A stretch of 64,000 nucleotides of DNA from Selenomonas sp963528755 (GCF_963528755.1 NZ_CAURXA010000005.1:62001-126000), one strand, 5' to 3'; positions 25,463 to 34,334 are shown, numbered from the stretch's first letter. Program-made: numbers and translations. Notes: generated from the letters alone by a model not told the origin.

Positions 25463-27169
25463 TTGCTTACATCGAAGTTATACGCGCCGACGCTGCGCGA
25501 GGTGCCTTCCGACGCTGAGATCACGAGTCATCGTCTCATGCTGCGCGCGGGAATGATCCGTAAGGCGGCGGGCGGTGTCTATACGTATCTGCCTTTGGCG
25601 TGGCGCACGATAAAGAAGATCGAGCAGATCATCCGCGAGGAGATGGATGCGGCGGGCGGGCAGGAGCTGTGCATGCCGATCATGCAGCCGGCGGAGATCT
25701 GGCAGGAGTCGGGGCGTTGGAGCGTATTCGGACAGGAGATGTTTCGCCTGAAGGACTGCCATGGCCGTGAATTCTGTCTCGGCCCGACGCACGAGGAGAT
25801 GATCACGACGCTCGTGCGCGATGAGGTGCGCTCCTACAAGCAGCTGCCGCTCCTTCTGTACCAGATTCAAAACAAGTATCGCGACGAGATTCGTCCGCGC
25901 TTCGGACTCATGCGCAGCCGCGAGTTCATCATGAAGGATCTCTATTCCTTTGATAAGGACGAGACGAGTGCTGACATTTCCTACAAGAAGATGTACGACG
26001 CCTATACAAACATCTTCACGCGCTGCGGCCTGAAGTTCCGTCCCGTCGAGGCGGACGCGGGTGCGATCGGCGGCAATCACACGCATGAGTTCACGGTGCT
26101 CGCTGCCGCCGGTGAGTCGGAAATTGCCTGCTGCACGGCGTGCGACTACGCGGCGAACGTGGAAAAGGCGGAGCTTCTTCCCATCGACGCTTCCGAGGAA
26201 GAGGCGCAGCCTTTGCAGAAGGCCGAGACGCCCGCCTGCAAGACCATCGAGCTTGTGGCCGACTTCCTGCGCGTGCCGCTCGAAAAGACAATCAAGGCGG
26301 TCGCCTTCCAGGATGAAAACGATGCCCTCGTGCTCGCTTTCGTGCGCGGCGATCATGAAGTCAACGACGTGAAGCTACAGAATGCCGTGGGGGCGCTTGA
26401 ACTGCGCATGGCAGATGAGGCGGCGATTTCGGCAGCGGGCGGCGTCGCGGGCTTCATGAGTCCCATCGGCATCAAGAAGGGCACGAAGATCGTCGTCGAC
26501 AGCACGGTCATGAAGATGAAGAATGCCGTTGCGGGTGCGAACGAGGTCGACGTGCATTATACGGGCGTGAATCCCGTGCGCGATTTCACGGATGTCCTCA
26601 CCACAGATATCCGCTTGATGGTAGCGGGCGATCCTTGCCCACACTGCGGTGCGCCCGTCGAGATCACGCGAGGCATCGAGGCGGGACAGGTCTTCAAACT
26701 CGGCACGAAGTACAGCGAGGCGCTCGGCGCGACCTTCCTCGATGAGAACGGCAAGGAGAAGGCGCTCTTCATGGGCTGCTATGGCATCGGCGTCGGCAGA
26801 ACGATGGCGGCGGCCATCGAGCAGCACAACGACGAGCACGGCATCATCTGGCCGCGTGCCATTGCGCCCTACGAGGTCGTGGTTGTTCCCGTCAATGCGA
26901 AGGTGTCCGAGCAGCTGGCGCTTGCTGAAGAGGTGTATGAGACGCTTTTGGCCGCAGGTGTCGACGCGATTCTCGACGACCGCAAGGATCGCGCGGGTGT
27001 GAAGTTCAAAGACGCCGACCTCATCGGCTATCCGCTGCGCATCACGATCGGTCCGAAGGCCTTGGAAGAGGGCAAGATCGAACTGAAGGTGCGCCGCTCG
27101 GGCGAGAGCTGCGACTGCGCGAAGGCGGAGTGCTTGGCGAAGGTGCAGGAGCTTTTGAAAGATCTTTGA
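25463..27169 (+). CDS. proS: Prolyl-tRNA synthetase, bacterial type with editing insert
   Basis: A 568-residue class II synthetase. Motif 1/2 regions are seen (GGVYTYLPLAWRTIKKIEQI, FCLGPTHEEMIT, RPRFGLMRSREFIMKD). The INS editing domain occupies about 225-390 and motif 3 is CYGIGVGRTMAAAIEQ. The C-terminal anticodon domain has VVPVNAK and DRAGVKFKDADLIGYPLRI. TTG start after GAGGAGGAAG. No T-box was found in the 93-base leader. Confidence 0.96.
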   Translation: MLTSKLYAPTLREVPSDAEITSHRLMLRAGMIRKAAGGVYTYLPLAWRTIKKIEQIIREEMDAAGGQELCMPIMQPAEIWQESGRWSVFGQEMFRLKDCHGREFCLGPTHEEMITTLVRDEVRSYKQLPLLLYQIQNKYRDEIRPRFGLMRSREFIMKDLYSFDKDETSADISYKKMYDAYTNIFTRCGLKFRPVEADAGAIGGNHTHEFTVLAAAGESEIACCTACDYAANVEKAELLPIDASEEEAQPLQKAETPACKTIELVADFLRVPLEKTIKAVAFQDENDALVLAFVRGDHEVNDVKLQNAVGALELRMADEAAISAAGGVAGFMSPIGIKKGTKIVVDSTVMKMKNAVAGANEVDVHYTGVNPVRDFTDVLTTDIRLMVAGDPCPHCGAPVEITRGIEAGQVFKLGTKYSEALGATFLDENGKEKALFMGCYGIGVGRTMAAAIEQHNDEHGIIWPRAIAPYEVVVVPVNAKVSEQLALAEEVYETLLAAGVDAILDDRKDRAGVKFKDADLIGYPLRITIGPKALEEGKIELKVRRSGESCDCAKAECLAKVQELLKDL

Positions 27170-27187
27170 GTTTTGAGGAAGTGCAGA

Positions 27188-27215
27188 TGTGTGAAAATGG
27201 GCGACTGAATTTATC
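27188..27215 (+). repeat. Copy A of a short intergenic repeat
   Basis: The 28-base stretch beginning TGTGTGAAAATGGGCGACTG matches 36981-37009 with two substitutions and one indel. It follows the proS stop, outside coding sequence. Confidence 0.55.
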
Positions 27216-27262
27216 AGTGCGTCCTTGATACGGGAGACTGCTGAGAAAGGAGAGGGAGCATC

Positions 27263-27484
27263 ATGGAAGGAGAAATCCTCTGGAAGAAGGATCATTATGC
27301 CATACGTTACTTCGAGGACGGCGATGAACATCTGCAGTCGCTGGCATTGGGCGATGAGATCGAAGTCCTCGTCAACGACGCATGGAAAAAGGTGAAGGTG
27401 GAGGCGAAGAACGGCGAGCCGGTTCTCGTCGGCGTCGGCTATGGCGACGGCATCGGCTGCCAGGCGCGTTTTGAGAAGAAGTAG
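27263..27484 (+). CDS. Small acidic protein, possibly DUF5348-like
   Basis: A 73-residue protein with regular beta-like alternation (ILWKKDHYAIRYFEDGDEHL, LALGDEIEVLVNDAWKKVKV) ending in GVGYGDGIGCQARFEKK. It resembles the DUF5348 family in length and pattern, but I am not certain. GGAGAGGGAG is 7 bases before ATG. The patatin-like gene follows with a 15-base gap. Confidence 0.7.
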   Translation: MEGEILWKKDHYAIRYFEDGDEHLQSLALGDEIEVLVNDAWKKVKVEAKNGEPVLVGVGYGDGIGCQARFEKK

Positions 27485-27499
27485 CCGGAGGCGATGAGC

Positions 27500-28450
27500 A
27501 TGGAGAAGATGGGCATAGTGTTTGCCGGCGGCAACGGCAACAGCGCTTATCAGATGGGCGCATGGAAGGCGCTGCACAGCTACGAGCTTGAGTCTTCCGT
27601 CAGTGTCGTCTCCGGAACGTCTTTTGGTGCGCTGAACGCCATGATGTTCGCGAGCGACGGCTACGAGAAGGCGGAGGTCATGTGGCAGAATGCCGCGAAG
27701 CTTAAGATTACCAACGTGCCGATCACGAAGCTCAAGGAAATCTACGACATCATCGTGACGAGCGGGCTTTCTGGCGTATCGTTTGAGCAGTTTCTCGCAC
27801 TTTTCGGGCATGGTCTTTTCGATGAAAAGAGCTTCGCTGCGTTCTTGGAAGAGCATCTGGATCTCTCCAAGGTGCGTGAAAGCATCGAGCACATCTTTGT
27901 CGGAGCAACGAAATTTCCGACGGTTGAGCCTTCTTACTATGATATCCTGCGCTATCCGGAGAAGATGCGCAAGGTTCTTCTGACTGCGGCGAACGCTCTG
28001 CCGATCCTCTACTCGCAGCTGCGCTTTTCCAACGGCGTTGTGCTCTGGGAGGGAAGTTTCACCGATCTTTCTCCGCTCCTGCCCGTCTACGAGGCGGGCG
28101 TACGGCTGATCTTCGTGCTGCACCTGTCACAGAGGAGCACTGTGCAGAAGAACCTTTATCCCGATGCGAAGATTTATGAGCTTTTCCCGCGCCCCGATTT
28201 CTCCGATCGCCCGGGCTGCGTCGATTTCACGCGTCTTTCTGTCGAAAAGCGCATGAAGGAAGGCTACGGCGATATGGTCGACTTGATTCAGAAGCTCATG
28301 AAGGAGGGCGTCGTAAGCTGCCCCATCGGCGATAAGATCAAGGAAGTCAAGGCGAAAGAAGGGGACTTTCTCAAGCAGACGAAGCGGACGGAGGATCGCG
28401 AAGCCGAGCGAAAGCGCAGTGAGATCATGGAACTTTTGACGGAAAAATGA
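27500..28450 (+). CDS. Patatin-like protein with altered active-site motifs
   Basis: A 316-residue patatin-fold protein. The serine elbow SGTSFGALNA (GxSxG, Ser near 41) is intact. The oxyanion glycine loop reads GGNGNSAYQMG instead of the usual GGGxxGxY form. The catalytic Asp motif (DGG or DGA) appears as WEGSFTDLSP near 184, so the acid would be Glu or absent. Typical members are phospholipase A/lysophospholipases; activity here is uncertain. ATG 27500 is 8 bases after GGAGG, while the first ATG (27494) is only 2 bases away. The C-terminus is charged and coiled-coil-like (QTKRTEDREAERKRSEIMEL). Confidence 0.82.
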   Translation: MEKMGIVFAGGNGNSAYQMGAWKALHSYELESSVSVVSGTSFGALNAMMFASDGYEKAEVMWQNAAKLKITNVPITKLKEIYDIIVTSGLSGVSFEQFLALFGHGLFDEKSFAAFLEEHLDLSKVRESIEHIFVGATKFPTVEPSYYDILRYPEKMRKVLLTAANALPILYSQLRFSNGVVLWEGSFTDLSPLLPVYEAGVRLIFVLHLSQRSTVQKNLYPDAKIYELFPRPDFSDRPGCVDFTRLSVEKRMKEGYGDMVDLIQKLMKEGVVSCPIGDKIKEVKAKEGDFLKQTKRTEDREAERKRSEIMELLTEK

Positions 28451-28455
28451 GGCGG

Positions 28456-28486
28456 GCGGCGCTTTTCTGCTGCCGCTTTTCTTTTG
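28456..28486 (+). terminator. Probable terminator after the patatin-like gene
   Basis: GCGGC (28456-28460) and GCCGC (28472-28476) close an 11-base loop, followed by TTTTCTTTT. The stem is short, so read-through into the next gene is likely. Confidence 0.5.
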
Positions 28487-28510
28487 AATTTGTGTGAAAG
28501 GTGGAGGCGC

Positions 28511-29590
28511 ATGCGGTATGGAAAGGCTGCGGTCTGGCTTCTGACGGGGATCTTGGCAGGGATGTTGCCGACGATGCAGACGGGTGATGCGGCGACTCAG
28601 TCGAAGCCGCCGGCCTCGTCTGCCCCCCAAGGTTCGGACGGCAAGACGAATACTGCGGGGACGGCGATGGATGAGGCGGCGTGGGAAGCCGCTTTGGCTG
28701 CAGGCGCGACGGTCAGCGCTGTGCATGGGACGGTGACGCCGGATCCGGCTGCAGCACAAGCGGCGCCGGATGCGAGTGCGGCCGCTGGCAAGGCGGATGC
28801 TACGCCAGCGGCAAATGCGGGCGCAGTTCAAGTGGAACGTACGGTTGAGTTGCCGACAGCAAATGAAAAATCTACTGCAGCGGAGGCGACGGTGACACCC
28901 GATGTCATGGAAGAGCCAGCGTCTTCGTATATGGACGATGAAGGTGGTGCAATGCCGTCGGTTCAGCCTGCGCAGCAGATGCGGCAGGAAAGCGCGGTCG
29001 TACAGATGACGACGCCCGAGGTTCAGGCGGCAACGACGACAGCAGTTTCGAATGCGGCAGCACGCGTGCAGGAAATCATGCAGAAGTTCCGGCTCTCGGG
29101 CAATCCGCGAAGCGGCGCCTACAGCTGGGTCTACACGTCGCCGACGTGGACGTCGGAAGCCATCAGCCGCCCAGCGGCGGGCAGCAGTTACTTCCTGCTC
29201 GCCGGCTCGGAGAACTTGCGCTTCCAGTCCTTTGACTGCGATGAGATATGGTACTTTCATGAAGGCTGCGGCATGAGGCTGACGGTGCTCGGCGCCGATG
29301 GCACGTTACGCACCTTCGAACTTGGTGTGGGCGGCGCGGCTATGCCGATGGTTCTGATTCCCAAGGGACAGATCTTCGCGGCGGAGAATGTTGATTCTGC
29401 GGGCTACAGCTTCATCAGCTGCATGACGATTCCTGCCTTGGAGACGGCGGGAATCCGCGTTTGGCAGCGTGAGGAGCTTTTGGCAAGGTATCCACAGGCG
29501 AAGGAAGCAATCGAGCGCTACACCGATGCGCCGTGGGGAGCGGCTCGAAAGCAGGAGATGGCACAGGCAGGAGGCGATATTCATGGCTGA
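28511..29590 (+). CDS. Exported DUF985-like cupin protein with Ala/Thr-rich linker
   Basis: A 359-residue protein. A signal peptide (KAAVWLLTGILAGMLPTM) is followed by a low-complexity Ala/Thr/Pro/Gln region to about residue 185. A cupin_5 (DUF985) domain follows at 190-340: GSSYFLLAGSENLRFQSFDC, DEIWYFHEGCGMRLTVLG, LIPKGQIFAAENV and YSFISCMTIPA. In usual members the segment before DEIW contains a His (SxxHRLxxDEIW-like); here it is RFQSFDCDEIW. DUF985 proteins are normally small cytosolic proteins, so an exported version is odd. GGTGGAGG precedes ATG 28511. It overlaps the next gene by 8 bases. Function unknown. Confidence 0.75.
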   Translation: MRYGKAAVWLLTGILAGMLPTMQTGDAATQSKPPASSAPQGSDGKTNTAGTAMDEAAWEAALAAGATVSAVHGTVTPDPAAAQAAPDASAAAGKADATPAANAGAVQVERTVELPTANEKSTAAEATVTPDVMEEPASSYMDDEGGAMPSVQPAQQMRQESAVVQMTTPEVQAATTTAVSNAAARVQEIMQKFRLSGNPRSGAYSWVYTSPTWTSEAISRPAAGSSYFLLAGSENLRFQSFDCDEIWYFHEGCGMRLTVLGADGTLRTFELGVGGAAMPMVLIPKGQIFAAENVDSAGYSFISCMTIPALETAGIRVWQREELLARYPQAKEAIERYTDAPWGAARKQEMAQAGGDIHG

Positions 29591-30065
29591 AATGGTGTAC
29601 ATGGAAACTTTGGAAGAGATTCGCGAAGGCTGCCATAAGAGTGTCAAGCGGTATGCCGTGCTGGGTGCGGCGAATGCGGTCAATCCGATTCCCGGACTCG
29701 ATATCGGCGTTGATGCGGGACTCTGCTTGCGCATGATGGCGGATATGCGTGCGCGTTTCGGATTGTCCAAGGAAGCCGAGAGCAAGCTGCGTCACTACGA
29801 CGTCCTTGTGCCTCTCGTCAAGAAGGTGTTCGACTTTGCGACGAAGGAAGGCGTGATGATCGTTTTGAAAAGCTTTGGCAAGCGCTACCTCGGCAAGACG
29901 ACGGCGAAGTATGTGCCTTTCATTGGACAGGGAATCGCAGCGGCTGCCGGGTATGGCATGATGCGCTGGTTCGCACGCCAGTATATCGAGGACTGCTACG
30001 AGCTTGCACGCTTGGCGCGTGAGAATGCGGTCACAATCGATGCGGAGGCGAAAGTACTTCCTTAG
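29583..30065 (+). CDS. DUF697/YcjF-like small membrane protein
   Basis: A 160-residue protein with two hydrophobic Gly/Ala-rich hairpins (YAVLGAANAVNPIPGLDIGV and KYVPFIGQGIAAAAGYGMM), the NPIPGLDI and PFIGQG turns resembling the DUF697 family. ATG 29583 has GGCAGGAGGCG about 7 bases upstream and overlaps the stop of the exported cupin gene, so the two are translationally coupled. No function can be given. Confidence 0.7.
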   Translation: MAEMVYMETLEEIREGCHKSVKRYAVLGAANAVNPIPGLDIGVDAGLCLRMMADMRARFGLSKEAESKLRHYDVLVPLVKKVFDFATKEGVMIVLKSFGKRYLGKTTAKYVPFIGQGIAAAAGYGMMRWFARQYIEDCYELARLARENAVTIDAEAKVLP

Positions 30066-30141
30066 TCTTATGGAAAAAATCTGGCAGACATGGTAGCCTT
30101 TATACTTGGATTTAGGAATCGACGGGAAGAGGAGAGACAGC

Positions 30142-30585
30142 GTGAACAGGGTGATCGTAAAAGTCACGGGAGAGCAGAAGGATGCGTCAGGCGATATCAG
30201 CCGCATAGAGATGACGGCGATGGGCGAGCATTACTTTCGCAACGGCAAGCACTACATCATCTACGAGGATACATCCCTTGCCGAAGGCGCGCCCGCCTCG
30301 ACGATGCTTAAGGTCGCGGCAGATTCCCTGACGCTGACGCGGCGCGGCGCCGTCGAGCAGAAGCAGCGCTTCTCGCCGCAGAGCGAGAGCCGCAGCCGCT
30401 ACCGCACGCCCTTCGGCGATCTCGACCTCTGCGTTGCGACGCAGCGTCTCGACATCGCCTACGGTTCCGTCTCAGGTCGGATCGATGTCTCCTACGACAT
30501 GCACATCAACGGCGAATGGCAGTCGGCGAACGAACTGCATATCGAGGTTGAGGCGGATGTGTCGGAACTGCAGAAGCTGAACTGA
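30142..30585 (+). CDS. DUF1934 (YwiB-like) beta-barrel protein
   Basis: A 147-residue protein, beta-rich with YRTPFGDLDLCVATQRLDI and the C-terminal GRIDVSYDMHINGEWQSANE, both typical of DUF1934/YwiB. GTG 30142 after GAGGAGAGA is preferred to the upstream frame opening at 30106. Position immediately before argS matches ywiB-argS in Bacillus. The fold is calycin-like and the function unknown. Confidence 0.85.
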   Translation: MNRVIVKVTGEQKDASGDISRIEMTAMGEHYFRNGKHYIIYEDTSLAEGAPASTMLKVAADSLTLTRRGAVEQKQRFSPQSESRSRYRTPFGDLDLCVATQRLDIAYGSVSGRIDVSYDMHINGEWQSANELHIEVEADVSELQKLN

Positions 30586-30620
30586 GACGCCTTTTCACGG
30601 AGAAGATTAGGAGGATTTTT

Positions 30621-32276
30621 TTGGACATCAAGGAACAGTTGAGCGCAGCCATTCGGCAGGCGGCGCAAAAGGCGATCGCCGACGGCGTGTTTCCGGCAGG
30701 AGAGCTTGCCGACATCCTGCTCGAAGTGCCGCCGGACAAAAAGTTTGGTGATTTTGCAACGAACTTCGCCATGCAGTCGGCGCGCGTCTTTCGCATGAAT
30801 CCGAAGAAGATTGCCGAGGAGCTTGTATCGCGCATCGAGGGCGACTGGCTCGATCATGCGGAGATCGCAGGGCCGGGCTTCATCAATTTCTACCTCAAAG
30901 GCAATGTGCTCTATGATTTGCTTCGTCATCTATACGAAGGGGGCGAGGCGTGTTTCAACCTGCCGCAGAAAGATACGGCGCGCATCATGGTCGAATATGT
31001 GAGCGCGAATCCGACAGGCCTGCTGCACGTCGGGCACGGACGCGGCGCAGCGGTCGGCAGCGCTCTCGTCAATCTTCTGCGAGCGGCTGGCTATCCCGTT
31101 CAAAGCGAATACTACATCAATGACGCGGGCAATCAGATCGACAACCTCGCGGCATCGGTCAACGCACGCTACTTGGAACTGATGGGCAAGAAGACGGCCT
31201 TTCCTGAAAATGGCTACCACGGCGCGGACATCATCGACACGGCGAAGCGCATCGTGGAAGCGGACGGCGAGAAGTATCTCTCGCTGAGCGAGGAACAGCG
31301 CCTCGTCGCCTTCAAGGAAATCGCTTTGAAGGAAAAGCTTGCACAGCTGAAGGCGGATCTCGCCGCGTTCAACGTGACGTTCGACGAATGGTTCAGCGAG
31401 CGCACGCTCCATCCCGAGGCCGTGCGCGACGCTTGTCAGGTGCTCAAGGAAAAGGGAAAGGTTTACGACAAGGACGGCGCCCTGTGGCTGCGTTCGACGG
31501 ATTACGGCGACGACAAGGATCGCGTCGTCATACGGGACAACGGCGTGCCGACGTACCTTGCAGCGGACATCGCCTACCATCGGAATAAGCTGGAGCGCGG
31601 CTTCGGTCATCTCATCAACATCTGGGGAGCGGATCATCACGGTTATGTCTGCCGGGTCAAGGCGGCGCTCGCGGCGCTTGGCTATGCGCCCGAGCAGTTG
31701 GAAGTGCTCCTCCTGCAGATGGTCAGCCTGTATCGCGGCGGCGAACTCGTGAAGATGTCGAAGCGCACGGGCGAGAGCGTGACGCTCGAAGAGCTCATCG
31801 AGGAGGTTGGTACGGACGCGGCGCGCTACTTCTTCCTCATGCGCTCACTGGACAGCCAGCTCGACTTCGACCTCGATCTGGCGAAGTCGCATTCCAACGA
31901 GAATCCCGTCTATTATATCCAGTACGCGCACGCGCGCATTTCGAGCATCTTCCGCCAGGCGGCCGACGCTGGAATTGAGACGGACGGCGCACCTGAGTTT
32001 TCGCGGCTCGTCGATGAGACGGAAATCGCCTTGATCAAGAAGATCGAAGAATATGCGGAAGAGATCGAGCGTGCAGCGAGAGAACGTGCGCCGCACCGCA
32101 TCGCGCGTTTCGCTTACGATACGGCGGGGCTGTTCCACAGCTTTTACAACAAGTGCCGCATCGTAGGCGTGGAACCTGCGCTCTCGAGCGCACGCTTGGC
32201 GCTCGTGGCGGTCGCGAGGAATGTTCTACGCCATGCGCTGGGGATTCTCGGCATTTCCGCGCCGGAGAAGATGTGA
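30621..32276 (+). CDS. argS: Arginyl-tRNA synthetase
   Basis: A 551-residue class I synthetase. The HIGH motif is SANPTGLLHVGHGRGAAVGS (HVGH) and the KMSK-like loop is KMSKRTGESVTLEELIEEVG. The N-terminal Add-1 tRNA D-loop binding domain and the C-terminal DALR anticodon domain are both present. TTG start at 30621 after AGGAGG. No T-box is seen in the 35-base gap. Confidence 0.96.
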   Translation: MDIKEQLSAAIRQAAQKAIADGVFPAGELADILLEVPPDKKFGDFATNFAMQSARVFRMNPKKIAEELVSRIEGDWLDHAEIAGPGFINFYLKGNVLYDLLRHLYEGGEACFNLPQKDTARIMVEYVSANPTGLLHVGHGRGAAVGSALVNLLRAAGYPVQSEYYINDAGNQIDNLAASVNARYLELMGKKTAFPENGYHGADIIDTAKRIVEADGEKYLSLSEEQRLVAFKEIALKEKLAQLKADLAAFNVTFDEWFSERTLHPEAVRDACQVLKEKGKVYDKDGALWLRSTDYGDDKDRVVIRDNGVPTYLAADIAYHRNKLERGFGHLINIWGADHHGYVCRVKAALAALGYAPEQLEVLLLQMVSLYRGGELVKMSKRTGESVTLEELIEEVGTDAARYFFLMRSLDSQLDFDLDLAKSHSNENPVYYIQYAHARISSIFRQAADAGIETDGAPEFSRLVDETEIALIKKIEEYAEEIERAARERAPHRIARFAYDTAGLFHSFYNKCRIVGVEPALSSARLALVAVARNVLRHALGILGISAPEKM

Positions 32277-32298
32277 CAGGAAGCAGGAGGTCATGATT

Positions 32299-32634
32299 TT
32301 GGAAAATACGGATTACGCGAAGCGCTCGGAGACGGATGTGGCGCATGACATTTTGAGTGAAAAGAACGAAGCGATGTACTACAAAGATCTCGTCCTGGAG
32401 GTCATCGACAAGAAGCGAAAGCCCGTGCAGTCGCTTTCTCATGCGATTTCAGAGGTCTACACGCTGATCAATATGGACAGTCGTTTCCACTATGAGGGAG
32501 AGGGGAAATGGGGACTGACGGAGTGGAATCCGCCCGAAGTGAAGCGCACGCATGCCTCGCGCACGGGCGCTTCTTCCAGCCCCAAGACGTCGCGCCGCCG
32601 CGAAAAGCTCTTGGAGGGCATACAGGAGGAATAA
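32299..32634 (+). CDS. rpoE: RNA polymerase delta subunit, short form without acidic tail
   Basis: A 111-residue protein carrying the RpoE HARE-HTH domain (SETDVAHDILSEKNEAMYYK, VQSLSHAISEVYTLINMDSR, GKWGLTEW). Bacillus delta is about 173 residues with a long Asp/Glu tail that displaces RNA. Here the domain is followed by a short Ser/Lys/Arg stretch (SRTGASSSPKTSRRREKLLE). TTG 32299 is 8 bases from AGGAGG; ATG 32293 is only 2 bases away and less likely. The gene precedes pyrG as in many Firmicutes. Core-polymerase binding is inferred by family. Confidence 0.85.
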   Translation: MENTDYAKRSETDVAHDILSEKNEAMYYKDLVLEVIDKKRKPVQSLSHAISEVYTLINMDSRFHYEGEGKWGLTEWNPPEVKRTHASRTGASSSPKTSRRREKLLEGIQEE

Positions 32635-32663
32635 GGCTTTTGTGGATGCAGCTTGGCAGATTT

Positions 32664-32694
32664 GGCCGAGACTGCGGGTGAAGTCGGTCTTTTT
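32664..32694 (+). terminator. Hairpin and T run between rpoE and pyrG (terminator or attenuator)
   Basis: GGCCG-AG-ACT pairs with AGTCGGTC around GCGGGTGA, then TTTTT. It lies 36 bases before the pyrG start. It may simply end rpoE transcription. In Bacillus a leader terminator here mediates CTP control of pyrG, so an attenuator is possible. Confidence 0.6.
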
Positions 32695-32729
32695 CGTAGG
32701 ATATGCCGGAAACAGGGCAGGAGGAAAAA

Positions 32730-34334
32730 ATGGCAAAGTATATTTTCGTTACGGGCGGCGTCGTTTCGTCCCTCGGCAAGGGCATCACGGCTGCTTCCTT
32801 GGGGCGGCTCTTGAAGAATCGCGGCATCAAGGTCACGATCCAGAAGTTCGATCCATATATCAACATCGACCCCGGCACGATGAGTCCATACCAGCACGGC
32901 GAGGTGTTCGTCACGGACGATGGTGCGGAGACGGATCTCGATCTCGGACACTATGAGCGTTTCATCGATATCAACCTCACGAAAAACTCCAATATCACGG
33001 CGGGCAAGGTCTATAACAACGTGCTGACGAAGGAAAGGCGCGGCGATTATCTGGGCAAGACGGTGCAGGTCATCCCGCACATCACGAATGAGATCAAGCA
33101 GCGCGTCTATGATGTTGCGGCCGCTGACGGCGCCGATGTCGTCATCACAGAAATCGGCGGCACGGTAGGCGATATCGAGAGCCTGCCGTTTCTCGAAGCG
33201 ATCCGCCAAGTCAAGAAAGAGGTCGGTCGCTACGATGTGCTCTACATCCATGTGACGCTCGTGCCGTACATTGCGGCGGCGGGCGAACTGAAGACGAAGC
33301 CGACGCAGCACAGCGTCAAAGAACTTCGCGGCATCGGCATCCAGCCCGACATCCTTGTTTGCCGCGCGGAAAAAGAGATTTCGAGCGATATGAAGGAAAA
33401 GCTCGCTCTTTTCTGTGATGTGGATAAGAGCGCCGTCATCGAAAACCTCACGGCGCCGACAATTTACGAGGTTCCTCTGATGATGGCGAAGGAGGGCCTC
33501 GACAAGATTGTGCTCGAAAAACTCCACATGGATTACAGCCCCGCGAACATGGAAGAGTGGGAGAAGATGGTCTTCAAGATCAAGCATCCCGCGAAGAAGG
33601 TTAAGGTCGCCGTCGTCGGCAAGTATGTGGATCTGCCCGACGCCTACATGTCGGTGACGGAGGCGCTGCACCATGCGGGCATCGCGAATGATACGGACGT
33701 CAAGATCGCCTGGGTCAATTCGGAGGCGATTGAGGCGGCGGACGTCGAGCTCAGCGAGGTGTTTGCTGGGTGCAAGGGAATACTTGTGCCGGGCGGCTTC
33801 GGCGACCGCGGCGTCGAGGGCAAGATTCGCGCCGTGCAGTACGCGCGTGAGAACGCGATTCCGTTCCTCGGACTGTGCCTCGGCATGCAATGCGCCGTCA
33901 TCGAGTTTGCGCGTCACGTCTGCGGCATGACAGACGCCCATTCGACGGAATTCAATCACGAAACGAAACATCCCGTCATCGACCTCATGCTCTCGCAGAA
34001 GGATGTCGAGGACAAGGGCGGCACGATGCGCTTGGGGGCTTACCCGTGCAAGCTTCGGGAAGGCTCGAAGAGCCTTGCCGCTTACGCGGAGAAAGAAATC
34101 AGTGAGCGCCATCGCCACCGCTACGAGTTCAACAACGATTTTCGTGCCGAGCTTGAGCGTGCGGGGCTTGCCGTCGCGGGAACGCTGCCCGATGACAGCC
34201 TCGTCGAGATCGTCGAGGTCAAGGACCATCCGTGGTTTGTCGGTTCGCAGTTCCACCCCGAACTGAAATCGCGTCCGAACCATCCGCATCCGCTGTTTCG
34301 TGATTTCGTGAAGGCGGCTCTTGAAGTGAAATGA
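32730..34334 (+). CDS. pyrG: CTP synthase
   Basis: A 534-residue enzyme that aminates UTP to CTP with glutamine. The synthetase half starts FVTGGVVSSLGKGITAASLG (P-loop). The glutaminase half has PGGFGDRGVEGKI, the nucleophile Cys in GLCLGMQCAVIEFARH and the His/Glu pair in GSQFHPELKSRP. ATG 32730 follows GGCAGGAGG. The TGA overlaps the ATG of the hexosaminidase-like gene by 4 bases. Confidence 0.97.
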   Translation: MAKYIFVTGGVVSSLGKGITAASLGRLLKNRGIKVTIQKFDPYINIDPGTMSPYQHGEVFVTDDGAETDLDLGHYERFIDINLTKNSNITAGKVYNNVLTKERRGDYLGKTVQVIPHITNEIKQRVYDVAAADGADVVITEIGGTVGDIESLPFLEAIRQVKKEVGRYDVLYIHVTLVPYIAAAGELKTKPTQHSVKELRGIGIQPDILVCRAEKEISSDMKEKLALFCDVDKSAVIENLTAPTIYEVPLMMAKEGLDKIVLEKLHMDYSPANMEEWEKMVFKIKHPAKKVKVAVVGKYVDLPDAYMSVTEALHHAGIANDTDVKIAWVNSEAIEAADVELSEVFAGCKGILVPGGFGDRGVEGKIRAVQYARENAIPFLGLCLGMQCAVIEFARHVCGMTDAHSTEFNHETKHPVIDLMLSQKDVEDKGGTMRLGAYPCKLREGSKSLAAYAEKEISERHRHRYEFNNDFRAELERAGLAVAGTLPDDSLVEIVEVKDHPWFVGSQFHPELKSRPNHPHPLFRDFVKAALEVK

